From: Thereva unica
Taxonomy: Eukaryota > Arthropoda > Insecta > Diptera > Therevidae
Assembly (NCBI GenBank): GCA_949987705.1
Contig: OX465281.1
Coordinates: 177,086,516 to 177,150,515 of the forward strand
Length of the DNA stretch: 64,000 bases
Direction: 5' to 3'
Position numbers and translations under genes: made by a program
The notes under the pieces: model-generated
Told to the model about the DNA's origin: nothing
The model's database searches: none
Seen by the model: the letters and a program-made list of their open reading frames with translations, nothing else
Shown: positions 10,743 to 22,718 of the stretch, piece after piece
Layout of the letters: the number at the start of each line of letters is the position of its first letter
How positions within the stretch are numbered: position 1 is the stretch's first letter

Positions 10743-13353
10743 GTGAATCAATTACAAACTCACATAAAATACAAGGTATTGACGAAAGTTGCATCACTGC
10801 AAGGAAAGTTTGAGGAAAAAATTTCAATTTTAGTAGTACCAACAATTACAAATCCATTACCTTCACAACAAATAAATACAAAACAATTGAATATAGATAA
10901 AAATATACCTTTAGCAGACCCCATATTTCACAGAACATCAGGAATTGATGCATTGATAGGCGCAGAGACCTTCTATCGAGTTTGATGCATGGATCAAATA
11001 CAGATTGACAATCAATTAGCTGTGTTACAAAAGACTAAATTCGGATGAATTATCGCCGGTAAAGTAAATAATCAAAATGTTTAATCTAATGCTGTGTCAT
11101 GTGATCTTGCTCTAAACTCATTAACAGATCAACTATTAAAATTTTGGGAACTTGAAGAAATGTAGAAAAACATTTTGTAGAAAATACATCTCGCGATAAT
11201 AATGGGCGGTATATTGTTAAATTGCCATTCAACGAAAATATTCAACAGCTCGGGCAGCTCACTAGAACGCAAATTAGACAAAAACCCAGACTTAAAACAG
11301 CAATACGCAAAATTCATGAGAGAATATGAAAATCTAAATCATATGTCCATAGTAAATAATCTGGGCCCTGTTCATACTGGTTATTACCTTCCACATCATG
11401 CTGTAATCAAGGAAAGTAGCACTACAACAAAGGTTCGAGTTGTATTTGATGGCTCAGCGAAAACAAGCACCGGCATTTCATAAACAATACTCTTAATGTC
11501 GGTCCTACAATACAAGATGACAGTTTTTCATTACTTATCCGATATCGTACTCATACATACGTGCTTACGGCAGAACTTGAAAAAGTGTACAGACAAATTT
11601 TAGTCGACAAAGATGATCGTGATTACCAAAAGATACTTTGGAGAGAAAATTCAACCGATGAAATTAAAACTTCTCAATTAAATACAGTTACATACGGTAT
11701 ATCTTCTGCTCCGTTTTTAGCGGTTCGTACGTTACATAAACGCGCTGAGGATGAACTACACACCTTTCCATTAGCTTCAAACGTTGTCAAGCGCGATTTT
11801 TATGTTGATGACTTGTGAACTGGAAGCAAGTCGAGATGAGTTAATTCAATTACTTAACCTTGGTGGCTTTGCTTTGCGATGGTCATCTAACGATGCAAAC
11901 TTAGTCAACACATTACCTCACGAGTTAACTAATATAGGTTTATTCGATGAGTCAGCTCAAGATATAAAAACTTTAGGCATTCAATAGAATCCACGTCGCG
12001 ATGTCCTACTATACACCAATAAGGACATCGACACACAAACACGAATTACAAACTGTTGATCTTTTCAAGCATTGCAAAACTATTTGATCCGATAGGGTTA
12101 TTGGGTCCAATCATTGCACAAGCGAAATTATTCATACAATATTTATGGAAGTTAAAACTCGACTGGGATGAAGAGGTGCCACCTGGTATTCATTCTCAGT
12201 GGGTCAACTACAAAAAACAATTACCTCGTATACAAGAAATTTTATTTGAAAGATGCAACATTATTGAGAATTCAATAAATAACTCTGGTCTGCAAAAAAC
12301 GGGTCATTTTTTTCCTTTTCAATTTAATAGTCGTATCCTAAGTATTTTTTCGCGCTGAATCCGAATCCGTTGGCCAAATTGCCCTATCACGTCAGGATTT
12401 TGAGCAATCCTAACCTAAAAGTGCCACAAAGCGTGTTTTTTGCACTTTTGCGCGTTAAATATCTCAAAACTATGGAATGATAGGGCAAATCTCACAACGG
12501 GATCGTTTTCAGCAAGCCAAAATCTACAGAAAACCATGTCGAAAGCGTGAAATTTGAAAAAACTTTTTATGTAATACTGAAAAGAAAAACTTCTTGGCGC
12601 GAAATCGACGATTTTTATTAACACATGATATCATCGTCGCACCGAAGTTTTTCTTTTCAGTATTAAAAAAAAGTTTTTTCAAATTTCACGCTTTCGACAT
12701 GGTTTTCTGTAGATTTTGGCATGCTGATCCCGATCCCGTTGTCCGATTTGCCCTATCATCCCATAGTTTTGAGATATTTAACGCGCAAAAGTGCAAAAAA
12801 CACGCTTTTTGGCACTTTTAGGTTAGGATTGCTCAAAATCCTGACGTGATAGGACAACGGATTCGGATTCAGCGCGAAAAAATACTTAGGATACGACTAT
12901 TAAATTGAAAAGGAAAAAAAATGACCCGTTTTTTGCAGACCAGTGTAATCAATTACATGGGTTTTGCGATGCAAGTGAAATGGCATACCCAGGTTAGAAT
13001 TATATGCAGCGTTATTACTAACGCGATTATATTAAGCAGTCTTATCAGCAGTAACCATAATGTTTGACAAGACATTTTTATTTTCTGATTCCACAATTGC
13101 TTTGAACTGGATAAACACGCAGCCAAATGTATTAAAAACATTTGTCGCTAATAGGGTTTCAGAAATTAGATCGGTAACCAATTACTTGCAGTGGCATCAC
13201 GTTCGTACTAATCAAAACCCTGCAGATTTTGTGTCAAGAGGACAAACAGTTTCAGAGTTGTTACAAAATGAAATGTGGAAGATTGGCCCTCCACAAAGGC
13301 GAAGAAGAGTGGCTCTCATTACAGATTACAAAAATTCGCTTATTAGAAGTTAG
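10743..13353 (+). pseudogene. BEL/Pao retrotransposon pol remnant, split by a foldback element
   Basis: Blocks in BEL/Pao order appear in several frames. The end of the protease region is DALIGAETFY near 10,940-10,980. An RT N-terminal part carries GYYLPHHAVIKESSTTTK and VRVVFDGSAK (11,370-11,460). The RT core contains YRQILVDK and the catalytic YVDDL (11,801-11,815). A connection segment has LFDPIGLLGPIIAQAK (near 12,080-12,125). RNase H begins FCDAS at about 12,962 and continues with SDSTIALNWI and NPADFVSRG (13,080-13,240). Integrase and env are absent. Stops and frameshifts occur throughout. The foldback at 12,285-12,943 sits exactly between the connection and RNase H. Confidence 0.8.
12285..12943. 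mobile_element. Foldback element, about 310-bp arms
   Basis: The left end CTGGTCTGCAAAAAACGGGT is mirrored perfectly by the right end, and the arms stay near-identical inward to a short centre around 12,600-12,630. It is non-coding; frames inside are palindrome artefacts. No clear target duplication is visible (left flank AACT, right flank TGTA). Confidence 0.85.
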
Positions 13354-13935
13354 AAAACCCATGGTATTAAACGTTATACCATGTTCGCACTGAGCCGAAA
13401 TTACGTGATTTCGGCTATTTTGGTGATTTCGCCCAAAATCATGTTCAAAATCATGTGATTTCCCATGTATTCTTGTGATTTCGAAATCATCTCAAACCTC
13501 GTAATTTTGGCAAAATTACGAACGAAATCATGTCGAAGCCAATACTCAAACCTAAAAATCGAATTCAGCTCAAAGTTTGGGCTAGGACAGCAAAGTGTAC
13601 GGACGTGTGCTGTTCCGGTCCTCGATAAACGCGCCGAAAATATAAACTGTGCTGTGAACTGTGATAAAAAAAATTGTGGAAAAATCAAAACTAAAAAAAA
13701 CGTGCACAAAAAAAGCACACACAACCAAGGAACAGTGACAAAAAACGAGCGCAGTCTAACGCGAAGGCCCATCACCCTTCACTAGACTCAACGACCGACC
13801 GGACCGACGAACAAGTAAGTACCCTCGCTTCCTACCCTCTCTCGCATCTCGGTCCTGCAGGTGCCGCGGCTAAAATCTGTCGGTCGATGAAATTTGCCCC
13901 GTCTCAAAAGGCATAACACTTTGACGAGGACAAAT
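13354..13935 (+). other. Leader region of the family L LINE plus repeat-like DNA
   Basis: At 13,370-13,540 the words GTGATTTCG and AATCATGT recur in both orientations, suggesting a decayed inverted-repeat element. From about 13,570 on, the DNA is GC-richer and could be the 5' leader of the LINE that follows. A 106-residue frame at 13,465-13,785 (Lys/Asn-rich) shows no ORF1 hallmark and I do not call it. Confidence 0.3.
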
Positions 13936-13939
13936 TTTA

Positions 13940-16900
13940 TTGACTCAGATGGTTGCGGCAAATGTAATGCCGGGAAATATCCCCGAGAACGTGGCGATTG
14001 AGCCCGCGCAACCGAAGTCCCTTTACAGGTCATGCTTTGTTATTGACTTTTGTAACATTCGTGGACTTCATGCGAATTTCTATTTTGTTGAGTGCCACTT
14101 ATCTAATTATAAACCCCAATCTTCGCACTGAGTGAAACCCAAATATCACCCGATAATGACTTAGGTTATTACCAGGTGTCGGGGTACACTTTAGTGCACA
14201 ATCTCTCCCCCCATAGGGTACTGCCATCTATGTTAGGGATGACGTGGCTTATTGTAAAATATTTTCAAGCACGACTTCAGATTTTAATTATCTTTGGATT
14301 AAAATCATTTTCAAAAGCCACGTCATATTCTTCTGCTTCCTATACAGAAGTCCTAACATAAGTAACGAAGCCTCCATTTCATCATTTGATACTATTTCCG
14401 GACAAATCTCGGGATTTTTGTCGTCCAATCCTGAGTGTGAAATTATCGTTGCGGGTGATTTCAATGTTCATAACGCAAACTGGCTGACTTACTCAAATGG
14501 CACCAGTGTTTCTGGCAAGGACGTCGAGCTCTTTGCAGACACCAATAATTTACATCAAAATGTGGATCTTCCCACGAGAGTCCCTGATGTTGCCGGTCAA
14601 GGAAACTATCTCCTTGATCTTTTTCTCACTTCCCATCCAGAGCGATACTCCGTCGAAGTTGATTCACCTCTCGGCAATTCGGACCACTGCTTAATTAGCG
14701 CTAGCTTCCCATTCGAATTTCCCACCCCTCCCAAACCAGTTAGGAGAACTGTATGGCATTATGGGAAGGCCAGTTGGCTGGGGCTAATTAATTTTTTCCA
14801 AGCTACTGACTGGAATCAGTGTTTCCGAACCAAAAACGTCAACTCTGCCACTATCCGTATCACTAGAATCATACAGGCAGGAATGCATTTGTACATTCCT
14901 CATTCTACTAAATCTGTGAAGGCTAGGCCCAACAGATGGTTTAATCAGGAGTGTATGCATGCAATCAGAAACAAAGAAGCCGCCTTTCGAGCTTACAAGA
15001 GCTCCCCGAGTGAATCGCTCCGTGAAGAGTATATAAAACTAAGAAATTCCTGTAAAGTCACCATCAGGAACGTCAAAAACTCATTTGACAGTAAGTTGAG
15101 AAATAAACTCTTTAATGCAACCTCTGGTAGCAAAAACTTCTGGTCCTTGGTAAGTTCCATAAAGAAGAATTTCACTGCATCTACAACTCCTTCATTTATT
15201 CACGATAAGAAGGTGATAACAGACAGAAAAGCCAAGGCCGATTTATTAGCATCTCTGTTTGCTTCAAATTCTTCCCTACCCGAAACTGATGCGCTACCCC
15301 CAGTTCTCGAGCACAATGCTCACTTAATGGACAGGGTTTTCTTCAGGACTCGCGAGGTGTACAGGTGCCTCAAGGAGCTCGATGTCAACAAATCCACTGG
15401 ACCCGATAATATACCCCCTATCGTCTTAAAACAATGCGCGTCACCTTTGGCTAAACCTCTGCGCAAACTTTTTGCCCTATCATACTCCTCCGGAGTTTAC
15501 CCAGACTCTTGGAAACTTGCCCATGTTCAGCCAATTCCGAAAAAAGGTGAAGCCAGCGACCCCTTAAACTACCGCCCAATAGCAATTACTTCTATTCTCT
15601 CCAAAACCATGGAGACGATAATCAACAAAAAGCTTATGGGATATCTAGAATCCAACCTACTCATAAACGACAGACAATATGGCTTCCGCCAGAAAAGATC
15701 CACTGGCGATCTTTTAGTCTGTCTTACAGAACACCTCAGCCGTAGTCTGCATGGATCCGGCGAGTCTAGTCTGGTTGCTCTAGATATCTCCAAGGCTTTC
15801 GATAGAGTTTGGCACTCAGCCCTGTTAGCCAAACTCAAAGCTATTGGAGTCGACTCACTTCTACAGAAGTGGATCAAGAATTTCCTTTTCGGCCGTTCAA
15901 TCAAAGTAGTATTGGATGGCGTCAAATCCGCATCCCACCCGATCTCGGCGGGGGTCCCCCAGGGGTCAATCTTATCACCGGCCCTATTCCTTATCTTTAT
16001 AAATGACCTTCTTTCAATCCCCTCCAACCCACTTCTCAGCTTCGCTGACGACGGTACTTTACGGTACTCGTACAGCTTCGATACAAGGCAGACTCATGCC
16101 AGATCCTGTCTTGATGATCGCGAACGTATGTCCAACTCTATTAATAACGACCTTGTACTCATTCTAGAGTGGGGAAAGAAGAATCGTGTTGAATTCAACC
16201 CCGCTAAAACCAAGTACTGTCTTATCTCTAAAAAGAAGTTCAACACCCCTCCACCCTTGAAAGTGAATGAAGTTCAACTATTGGCCCAACCATCCTTACA
16301 CATCTTAGGCGTGACATTAGCCAAAGACTTGCGATGGAATGACCACATATTCCAAATCGCCAAACAAGGATCTCAGCGCTTGGGATTTCTTAAGAGGTGT
16401 AAGTTCCTCCTCCAGCCATCGGCCCGTGCTGTTATTTATAAATCCTACATTCGGCCTCTTCTCGAATATAACTCCCTCGTTTGGGGCGGCGCTCCAATAA
16501 CCACTTTGGCATGGTTAGATAAGGTCCAAAAAAAGGCCCTTAAATTAATTGATGACGATACCGCTTGCTCCACCATCGACCCCCTCAGCCACCGTAGGAA
16601 TGTAGCAGCACTGACAAAATTTTATCGCTACTATCATAGCGACTGTTCCTCCGAGTTAAACGCTCTCCTGCCTCCACGGCATTCTTATACCCGCAACACC
16701 AGATTAGCCCACTCGTCTCATTCCCTCCACCTGCAACTCCCCCTTTCACGCACTCAACAAGATATGAATTCGTTTGTTAATAGAGCAACTCGGCTGTGGA
16801 ATAATCTCTCGCAGTCAGTATTTCCGAATTCCTACAACATCCAAGAGTTCAAACGCAGGGTTCATCACCACCTTCTTCAATTCCCTCCCGTTCCTTTATA

Positions 16901-17030
16901 ACCCCTCCAACCCCCTCCCCGTACTAAGCTTACTGCTAGACATTGCACCATGACGTGACAAATGACATGACGGACTAGTAGTACAAAGGGTGATTCCTGA
17001 GCTAAGCACTGCCACATAACATAAAAGAAT
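13940..17030 (+). pseudogene. Family L non-LTR retrotransposon, nearly complete ORF2 and 3' UTR
   Basis: This is the reference copy of family L. Endonuclease coding begins near 14,035 (FCNIRGLHANF) and is broken by two frameshifts, near 14,120 and 14,215. From 14,244 the frame is open for 885 codons to 16,901. Motifs: AGDFNV (14,451-14,468) and SDHCLIS (about 14,680) of the endonuclease; KSTGPDNIPP, NYRPIAITS, QYGFRQKRST, LDISKAFDRVWH, GVPQGSILSP and catalytic FADD (16,041-16,052) of the RT; and a C-terminal tail with GFLKRCKF and PLLEYNSLVWGG. RT catalytic residues are intact. ORF1 was not found. The 3' UTR ends near 17,030 at GCCACATAA, the same end shared by other copies. The clade is Jockey/CR1-like. 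At least seven partial copies lie in this window. Confidence 0.85.
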
Positions 17031-17034
17031 CTCA

Positions 17035-17450
17035 GCAGCACATTTTAGAGGTATTTTGACATATTTTATGAAAATGACAGACGTGATTAATTAAAAATTA
17101 ATATGCCCAGGGCACTCAGAATTTTTATTTTGACAGAAATTGCGGAAAGCCGCGCTCGGTATGGTAAAGTATAAAAAGTAACTGAAAGTTGTCTAAAGTT
17201 TTTATTTCATGCAGAAGAAATCACAGGAGAAATCTGCGATATCTTCGCGATTCCAGCGATCCATTTTTATGTTAGTATCTAATATCAATTACTTCATATG
17301 CTCCTTCGAACGGTGATTCATATTTTCTTCTATTGCCTGCTTTTAACCTTTTATTGCCTCATCTCCAATAAAACCTGCACCGACCGACCCTCCTTCTATT
17401 TCAGTGGACAATAAAAACCTAACAGCAGAACCGTCTTTAAACATCTTTAG
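17035..17450. other. Unassigned sequence between two family L copies
   Basis: AT-rich, no ORF and no terminal repeats noticed. Confidence 0.35.
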
Positions 17451-17454
17451 CTGA

Positions 17455-18110
17455 AGATCTGCGCTGGAATAACCACATATTCCAAAGTGCTAAGCAAGCA
17501 TCCCAGTGTCTAGGATTTCTCAAAAGGTGCAAATTCCTCCTTCAGCCGTCTGCCAGGGCTAATGATGAGCAAACGCAAGAACAAGATAAGACTAGTCTAG
17601 TCTTGTTCTTGTCTTGTTCTTGTTCAGTCTGTCTTGTTCTTGCAGGCATAACTAAGTCTTGTCCTTGTTCTTGCAGGCATAACTAAGTCTTGTTGCACAT
17701 TTAGCAAGAACAAGACAACACTGCTTTTTTCATAATGACTCCTCCATTGAAATAAGTAACCTTATGTCTCCACGGCAACATTTCTCCCCCAACTCAAGAC
17801 TTGGCCGCTCGGCTCACCCCCATAGTTTACAGCCCTTATCTTAGCCCACGCTCCGATCTAGAAATTCATTTACAACAAAAACAACTCGTCTGTGGAACAA
17901 CCTTCCAAAGACAGTGTTCCCGAAATCATACAACACCCAAGAGTTCAAACGCAAGGTTCATCGCCACTTTCTCCAACACCCCCTAACCTATTTTGTACTT
18001 CTCTATCTTTCGAGCTAAGCTTACTACTGGACATTGCACCATGACTTATACGACATGACGAGGTAGTAGTACAAAGGGTGACACCTGAGCTTAGACTACC
18101 ACATAAAAAA
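17455..18110 (+). mobile_element. Family L LINE 3' fragment, interrupted
   Basis: It starts in the segment equivalent to 16,330 (LRWNNHI-coding) and ends with the family 3' UTR and terminus (CCACATAAAAAAATC near 18,107). A 170-bp repeat-like insertion at about 17,563-17,733 separates the GFLKRC part from the PLSRTQ-equivalent tail. Strongly diverged from the reference copy. Confidence 0.75.
17563..17733. repeat. Short insertion made of CTTGTTCTTG words in both orientations
   Basis: The left edge carries CAAGAACAAG, the right edge CAAGAACAAGAC. Between them are repeated TCTTGTTCTTG words, a palindromic ACTAGTCTAG, and a direct repeat of about 30 bp (GCAGGCATAACTAAGTCTTG twice, 17,643-17,695). 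It interrupts a LINE fragment. Confidence 0.6.
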
Positions 18111-19939
18111 ATCACTCTCCACTTACAATCCGAAATCTTATTTCTTCTTCCTGAACAACACTGACACCAATTTACGGTTTGGTTTTTGTTTATTTTGATT
18201 TACAGCCGATCAGCTGTTCATTTTCAACCGAACTGTTCAAAGCGTAATAGAACTCAGAGCGTCGAAAATATTTTATTTTCATTTTATGAAGAAGAAATTT
18301 TATCATCATAACATAACATAAAATAATATTTTATGAAAAATTTCAGAATAGGCTCCATTATATGCGAAAACATCGTTGTGAAATTTTATACATTATTTAA
18401 TTAAAAAATAAATACAATTTTATGGAGTCAATTTAAATTGAATTGATTTACCAGCATGTTCTTCGGGAAAGAGTGATCTCAGCTTATAAAGTAGTTCTTC
18501 ATGCCATACCTTGTCAAACGCTTGAACAACATCTAGAAATATAGCTATAATATAGCATACTATTTTTTATTCCAGAGCTTTTTCAATAACGTAGCGTAGA
18601 CGATGAACCTGCTCTGCTCTATGGTAGAATGCTTCTTTCTGAATTCAAACAGATGAGTTGGTATCATATTTTCGTTTTCAGGAAATAGTTGCAGCTTCTT
18701 GATGAGAATTTTTTCAAATATTTTTGGCATTATTGGTAATAAGGATATATGGATTGGTAGTTCTATAAGAAGACACTTCATGAGAATCCTTTCTGGGCTT
18801 TGGGATCATGATTATTTCGGTGACTTTACAATAGCAAGGAACATGTTTGTGTCTAAAGCAGGCATTTACGTTTGTTAGTCTACTAATCGCTCCTTGCAGG
18901 CTCGGATCTAGACTTTTGTTTTGGGGGGGTCACGGAATTAAAAGTAAACCAAGAAAGCGAAACACTAAAAGCATTTGACGATTTACTTGGACAAAATGGA
19001 ACGCTTTCATTTCAACAACGGAACCAATATCATCAGAGGGTAGTAGAAGCTGAAAAAAGTTTCCTTCAGACTTTTCATAACCCAGCATCTGTGTGTACAA
19101 CGGGACTCACAACTAAAAGAAAGCCGAGATCGATGTTATTATGTAGGGATAATGAACTTCTCTATAATCGTGACACTGACGGAAAAGTAGATATTCTGGT
19201 GGCAAATGATAGGAACTTCAGGGCACTCTTCGTTGAATTTGGTGACTTTACTCTTCAGCATCATTTGGAAAACGCAGGTTCAATCGCGACTGTATATCAG
19301 TAAAACCAGAGAATTTCATCGCATTTTGCGATGCATACCAAGTAATTCGTCATCGATCTATGTGAGAAATTCGACTTGGACCTAAAATATTTGGTTGGAA
19401 TTAGAACAGATGTCAGGACTTGACGAAAGTAGCCATTCACGCAAGACGTTGTTCTTTCAGTAATCATTTGTTAACAATTCATTATTAAAATCTTCCAAAG
19501 TTTCAAATTGTCGCAATGCTTCAGGAACAATGAGAGCAGTTTTGGTTTTGGCTAACGGTTTTGAAAACCTTTCAAAAAACATCTTGGTGGCAAATCACTT
19601 AAGGACTTTGCTAGACTGGTAGAAACCAACTTTACTAGTTGGGTAGAAAATCAAGTTGGGCACATGCAGTTTGAGGGTGAACAATTAATAAAAAAGTGTG
19701 ACGCACTTAATGAGATTTCGATGTGGGAGGACGCGAAAACTGCATCTCCTGCGGCAAATCTTCGTCTTGTGCTTTTCAGCCTAGAGTTTCCGATTACATC
19801 TGCTTGGTTAAATGACGGTCTAGGCGTGTATAATATTCGTACTATTTGATTTTTTATCATAGTCATTAATAACATAATAAACTTTACTTTTCGTACGTAT
19901 CCGGTACAACTTTACCTTTGAGCCGAATACTTCAAACGT

Positions 19940-20860
19940 CTTCATTAGATTTATAAAATAAATGGTTAAAAAATTTTTTTTAAATAATTCTTTTGATTAA
20001 CTAAAAAATGTACTGGAAGTTGACAAAAGGTTCTTTGAATCCATCTTGATCTTTATAAATAAAACTGTCAAGTTCAGAGAGGTTAAAAAACACGTATTAA
20101 TTCATTTTTCTATGTTTGTTATACAATATATTTACTACATATCGTCGATCCAAATGCAAACTATCGAAAATGAAAAAAGACTATTTTTTGCTATATTGCA
20201 ATTGCACTCAGATGCCTTTATGGTTTCAAAGTATAGAAGCCTTATCCCTTCTCCAATCTTTTCAAACTGGTTGCAATGTATCAACAATTAACGTCTTCAA
20301 AAAACAAAAAAAAATCGTTGTTTTTTGACGTTCATGAAAACTAATTCGATGGTTTGCATTTGGATCAACGATATGTGTACATGGAATGTACTTTTTTGTC
20401 CATGTCCTTTCAATTTTAATGAAAAAGTTAATTAAAATAATGGCGCATTTTTCATCAAAAATTGAAAATATAACTGTAAATCGCGTGAGATTTACAATAA
20501 CCCTCAATTTTTGCTTTATTAATTTCATTATTTTTATATTAAGGAATTTACATTTTTTTATAAAATCATCATTTTTAATTTTGTTTGTTTTTCAATATAT
20601 TTAAGATTTTATGTATTAATTTATAAGGCGTAGTAAAAAAATAATTTCAACTTGTTGTTTTGCTCAATTCACTTTGAAGAAAATTCTAACAAAATTTTTT
20701 GATGAAAAATGCGCCATTATTTTAATTAACTTTTTCATTAAAATTGAAATTCACGCTTTGTTTTACATATTTTGTATTTTTTACTTTTCAGTACATTTTT
20801 TAGTTAATCAAAAGAGTTATTTAAAAAATTTTTTTTAACCATTTATTTTATTTTCTACTT
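19940..20860. repeat. Nested inverted repeats inside the hAT element
   Basis: Three nested arm pairs share one region: about 19,955-20,015 with 20,790-20,850 (TTAACTAAAAAATGTACTG and complement); 20,405-20,470 with 20,695-20,755 (AATGGCGCATTTTTCATC and complement); and 20,138-20,165 with 20,346-20,373 (ATCCAAATGCAAAC and complement). This looks like one or two decayed foldback elements. Short frames inside are chance. Confidence 0.6.
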
Positions 20861-21470
20861 TTTAGTTTATTATATGTATTCCGCCATTTTATGATGGCGG
20901 TTCTATTAGATTTAAAATTACGTCACACACAGCTTACTGTATTCTACCTGCCGTACTCTTTCATGTTTCATCTTGGAACCGTCTTCCTGATTTTTTTACA
21001 CAATGCATTTAGTACTTATACATTTGCATTTAGTACTTATACATGATTGAACATAGGTTGAGCCCAAGTCTAACTACATGTAAACGGGAGTCGAGTTGAG
21101 TTAAGGTCGACTGAACTCGACTAAGCTCTGCTACCTGGGTTGAGTTGAAATTATGCATACGGACATGAGTTCAGTAGTTGAGTAGTTGAATTTAGTTGAC
21201 AGTAGCATCTCTGTGTTTTGTTTGTGATTTTTTGTAACGTGTAGTGCTTCTTTATTTTCAATTCACCCTTAACTTATCTCATCGTACATACATATTAATT
21301 ATCACGCGAACTACGAGTGTGTGCAAAATTGGAAGTTGATCGGTTATATTTTCTACTTTTTAGTCTATTATAAGCTTTCCGTAATTTTGTGTTGGCCGCC
21401 ATTTTGAATTTGGAATGACGCCACATAGATAATTGTGTTCTACCTGTCTTATCCTTTCATTTGATACCCA
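20860..21470. repeat. Direct repeat pair with GCCATTTT motif
   Basis: About 100 bp at 20,865-20,965 (TTTAGTTTATTATATG, CGCCATTTTATGATGGCGG, ATTCTACCTGCC) recurs diverged at 21,355-21,460. A third GGCCGCCATTTTGGATC word lies near 21,502. Probably parts of another old repeat inserted in the hAT element. Confidence 0.45.
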
Positions 21471-22150
21471 TGTCAGAGCCGCGGAGCACAATTTCAAAAA
21501 TCGGCCGCCATTTTGGATCCGCCATCTGGATATTTTTACAAAATATTCAGATTGCATTGTCATCTAAACTAAACGTGTATGCAAAATTTCAGCTCTATCC
21601 GAAACCGGGAAGTAGGTCAAATTTAACTTACAAGATTTGACGACACGTAGTGTAAGTTAAATAAAAGAATTTAAAAAATCAACGGATTTGATCAAAGATA
21701 CCCTTGCTGAACAAAAGATGTGATGAAGATTCTGGTTTTCGACGGTTATTTACTGAATCTCAGCATCTCGCTGCACAATTGGATGAGGAATTCAAAGAAG
21801 CACGGGTTGCTTATCGTCAAAAAATCAAACTCCAGAAGAAGAATCTTCATTCCTTTATTGGACAACATTGTTACCGAATTTAATGAAATGCTTTCTCCAG
21901 ACATGTTGGACCGAGACGATGATCAGTTGAGACATTCAAGATGTTCGACAAGTAGTAGAAGCGTATCAGCAGCTTTTGGTTTCTCCCATTTCAACTATTA
22001 TTGCATAGTTCCAGCATTTGGGGGGGGGGGGTCATGACCCCCGTGACCCCCCCCCCCTTGTATCCGCGGCTGGCTCCTTGGGGCAACTGTTGCATTAGCT
22101 CCGCGGTAATCAGATCATGGGATTTTTCAGCTTCAAATCTTTACGAATAA

Positions 22151-22718
22151 TTGAAGAGCGATATTCCAAAACGTGCTAAGTTCTTATGATGTAATTAGTG
22201 GGAAATGAAAAAAAACTGAATATCACTTTCACTCTCGCCTAAAGGGCTGTAATATTATTTCCTTTCTCAAAAAACCGATAAAAGAAACTATTATTTATAA
22301 AAATATAAATAAATTTGCTACATTTTATATGAAAAAAATGGTTTTATTTATGGTGGTACATTTTCATAATGTACTAAGTCAATTACTTAGTACATTTTGA
22401 AATAAAATTTCATAGTAAAATTATGATACTATGGTAAATGTTTTCAGTCCTCAGAAAGTTCAGCCCAGCAAAAGAAAGAATAGTATTTTTCAAATCTTTA
22501 TTTTTAATATAAAGAAAACATTAAAAAATTCAATATGAATACTAGCTATTGAAATTGATGGAAAATTCATTTGTATGACCCATTATACATCGGAATGAGT
22601 ATGATTTGTGATAAATGTTTATGTGAATGCATAACTACTACGTCATAGATTGGAAAGCAATACAATATTAAAATTAAACAAAAATTGACTTAGTACGTTT
22701 TGGAATATCGCTCTTCAA
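22151..22718. mobile_element. MITE inserted at AATT in Jockey ORF2
   Basis: The left end TTGAAGAGCGATATTCCAAA is mirrored at the right end; about 30 bp of inverted repeat. Excising it restores the Jockey frame (VEAIIRKDLK). The duplication is ambiguous because the site is palindromic: either 4 bp AATT with ends GAAGAGCG, or no duplication at AA|TT with ends TTGAAGAGCG. Non-coding. Confidence 0.8.

Larger units (their letters stand above)
18897..22072 (+). mobile_element. hAT transposon, 3.18 kb, 8-bp target duplication GCTCCTTG
   Basis: Direct repeats GCTCCTTG at 18,889-18,896 and 22,073-22,080 flank ends CAGGCTCGGATC and GATACAAG...-type right end whose complement reads CAGCCGCGGATAC. G-rich tracts lie just inside both ends. 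Broken transposase remnants run on the plus strand. A left block includes NFRALFVEFGDFTLQHHLEN (19,200-19,280), followed by NEFIAFCDAYQ-like residues. A right block near 21,720-21,920 carries RRLFTESQHLAAQLDEEFKE and FIPLLDNIVTEFNEM. The arrangement resembles ZMYM/52-kDa-repressor-type hAT transposases. The middle is replaced by repeat insertions. Not functional. Confidence 0.8.

Noticed and set aside
14176..14361. Separate small plus-strand gene upstream of the LINE frame
   Set aside because: It is the endonuclease start of the same LINE in a shifted frame.
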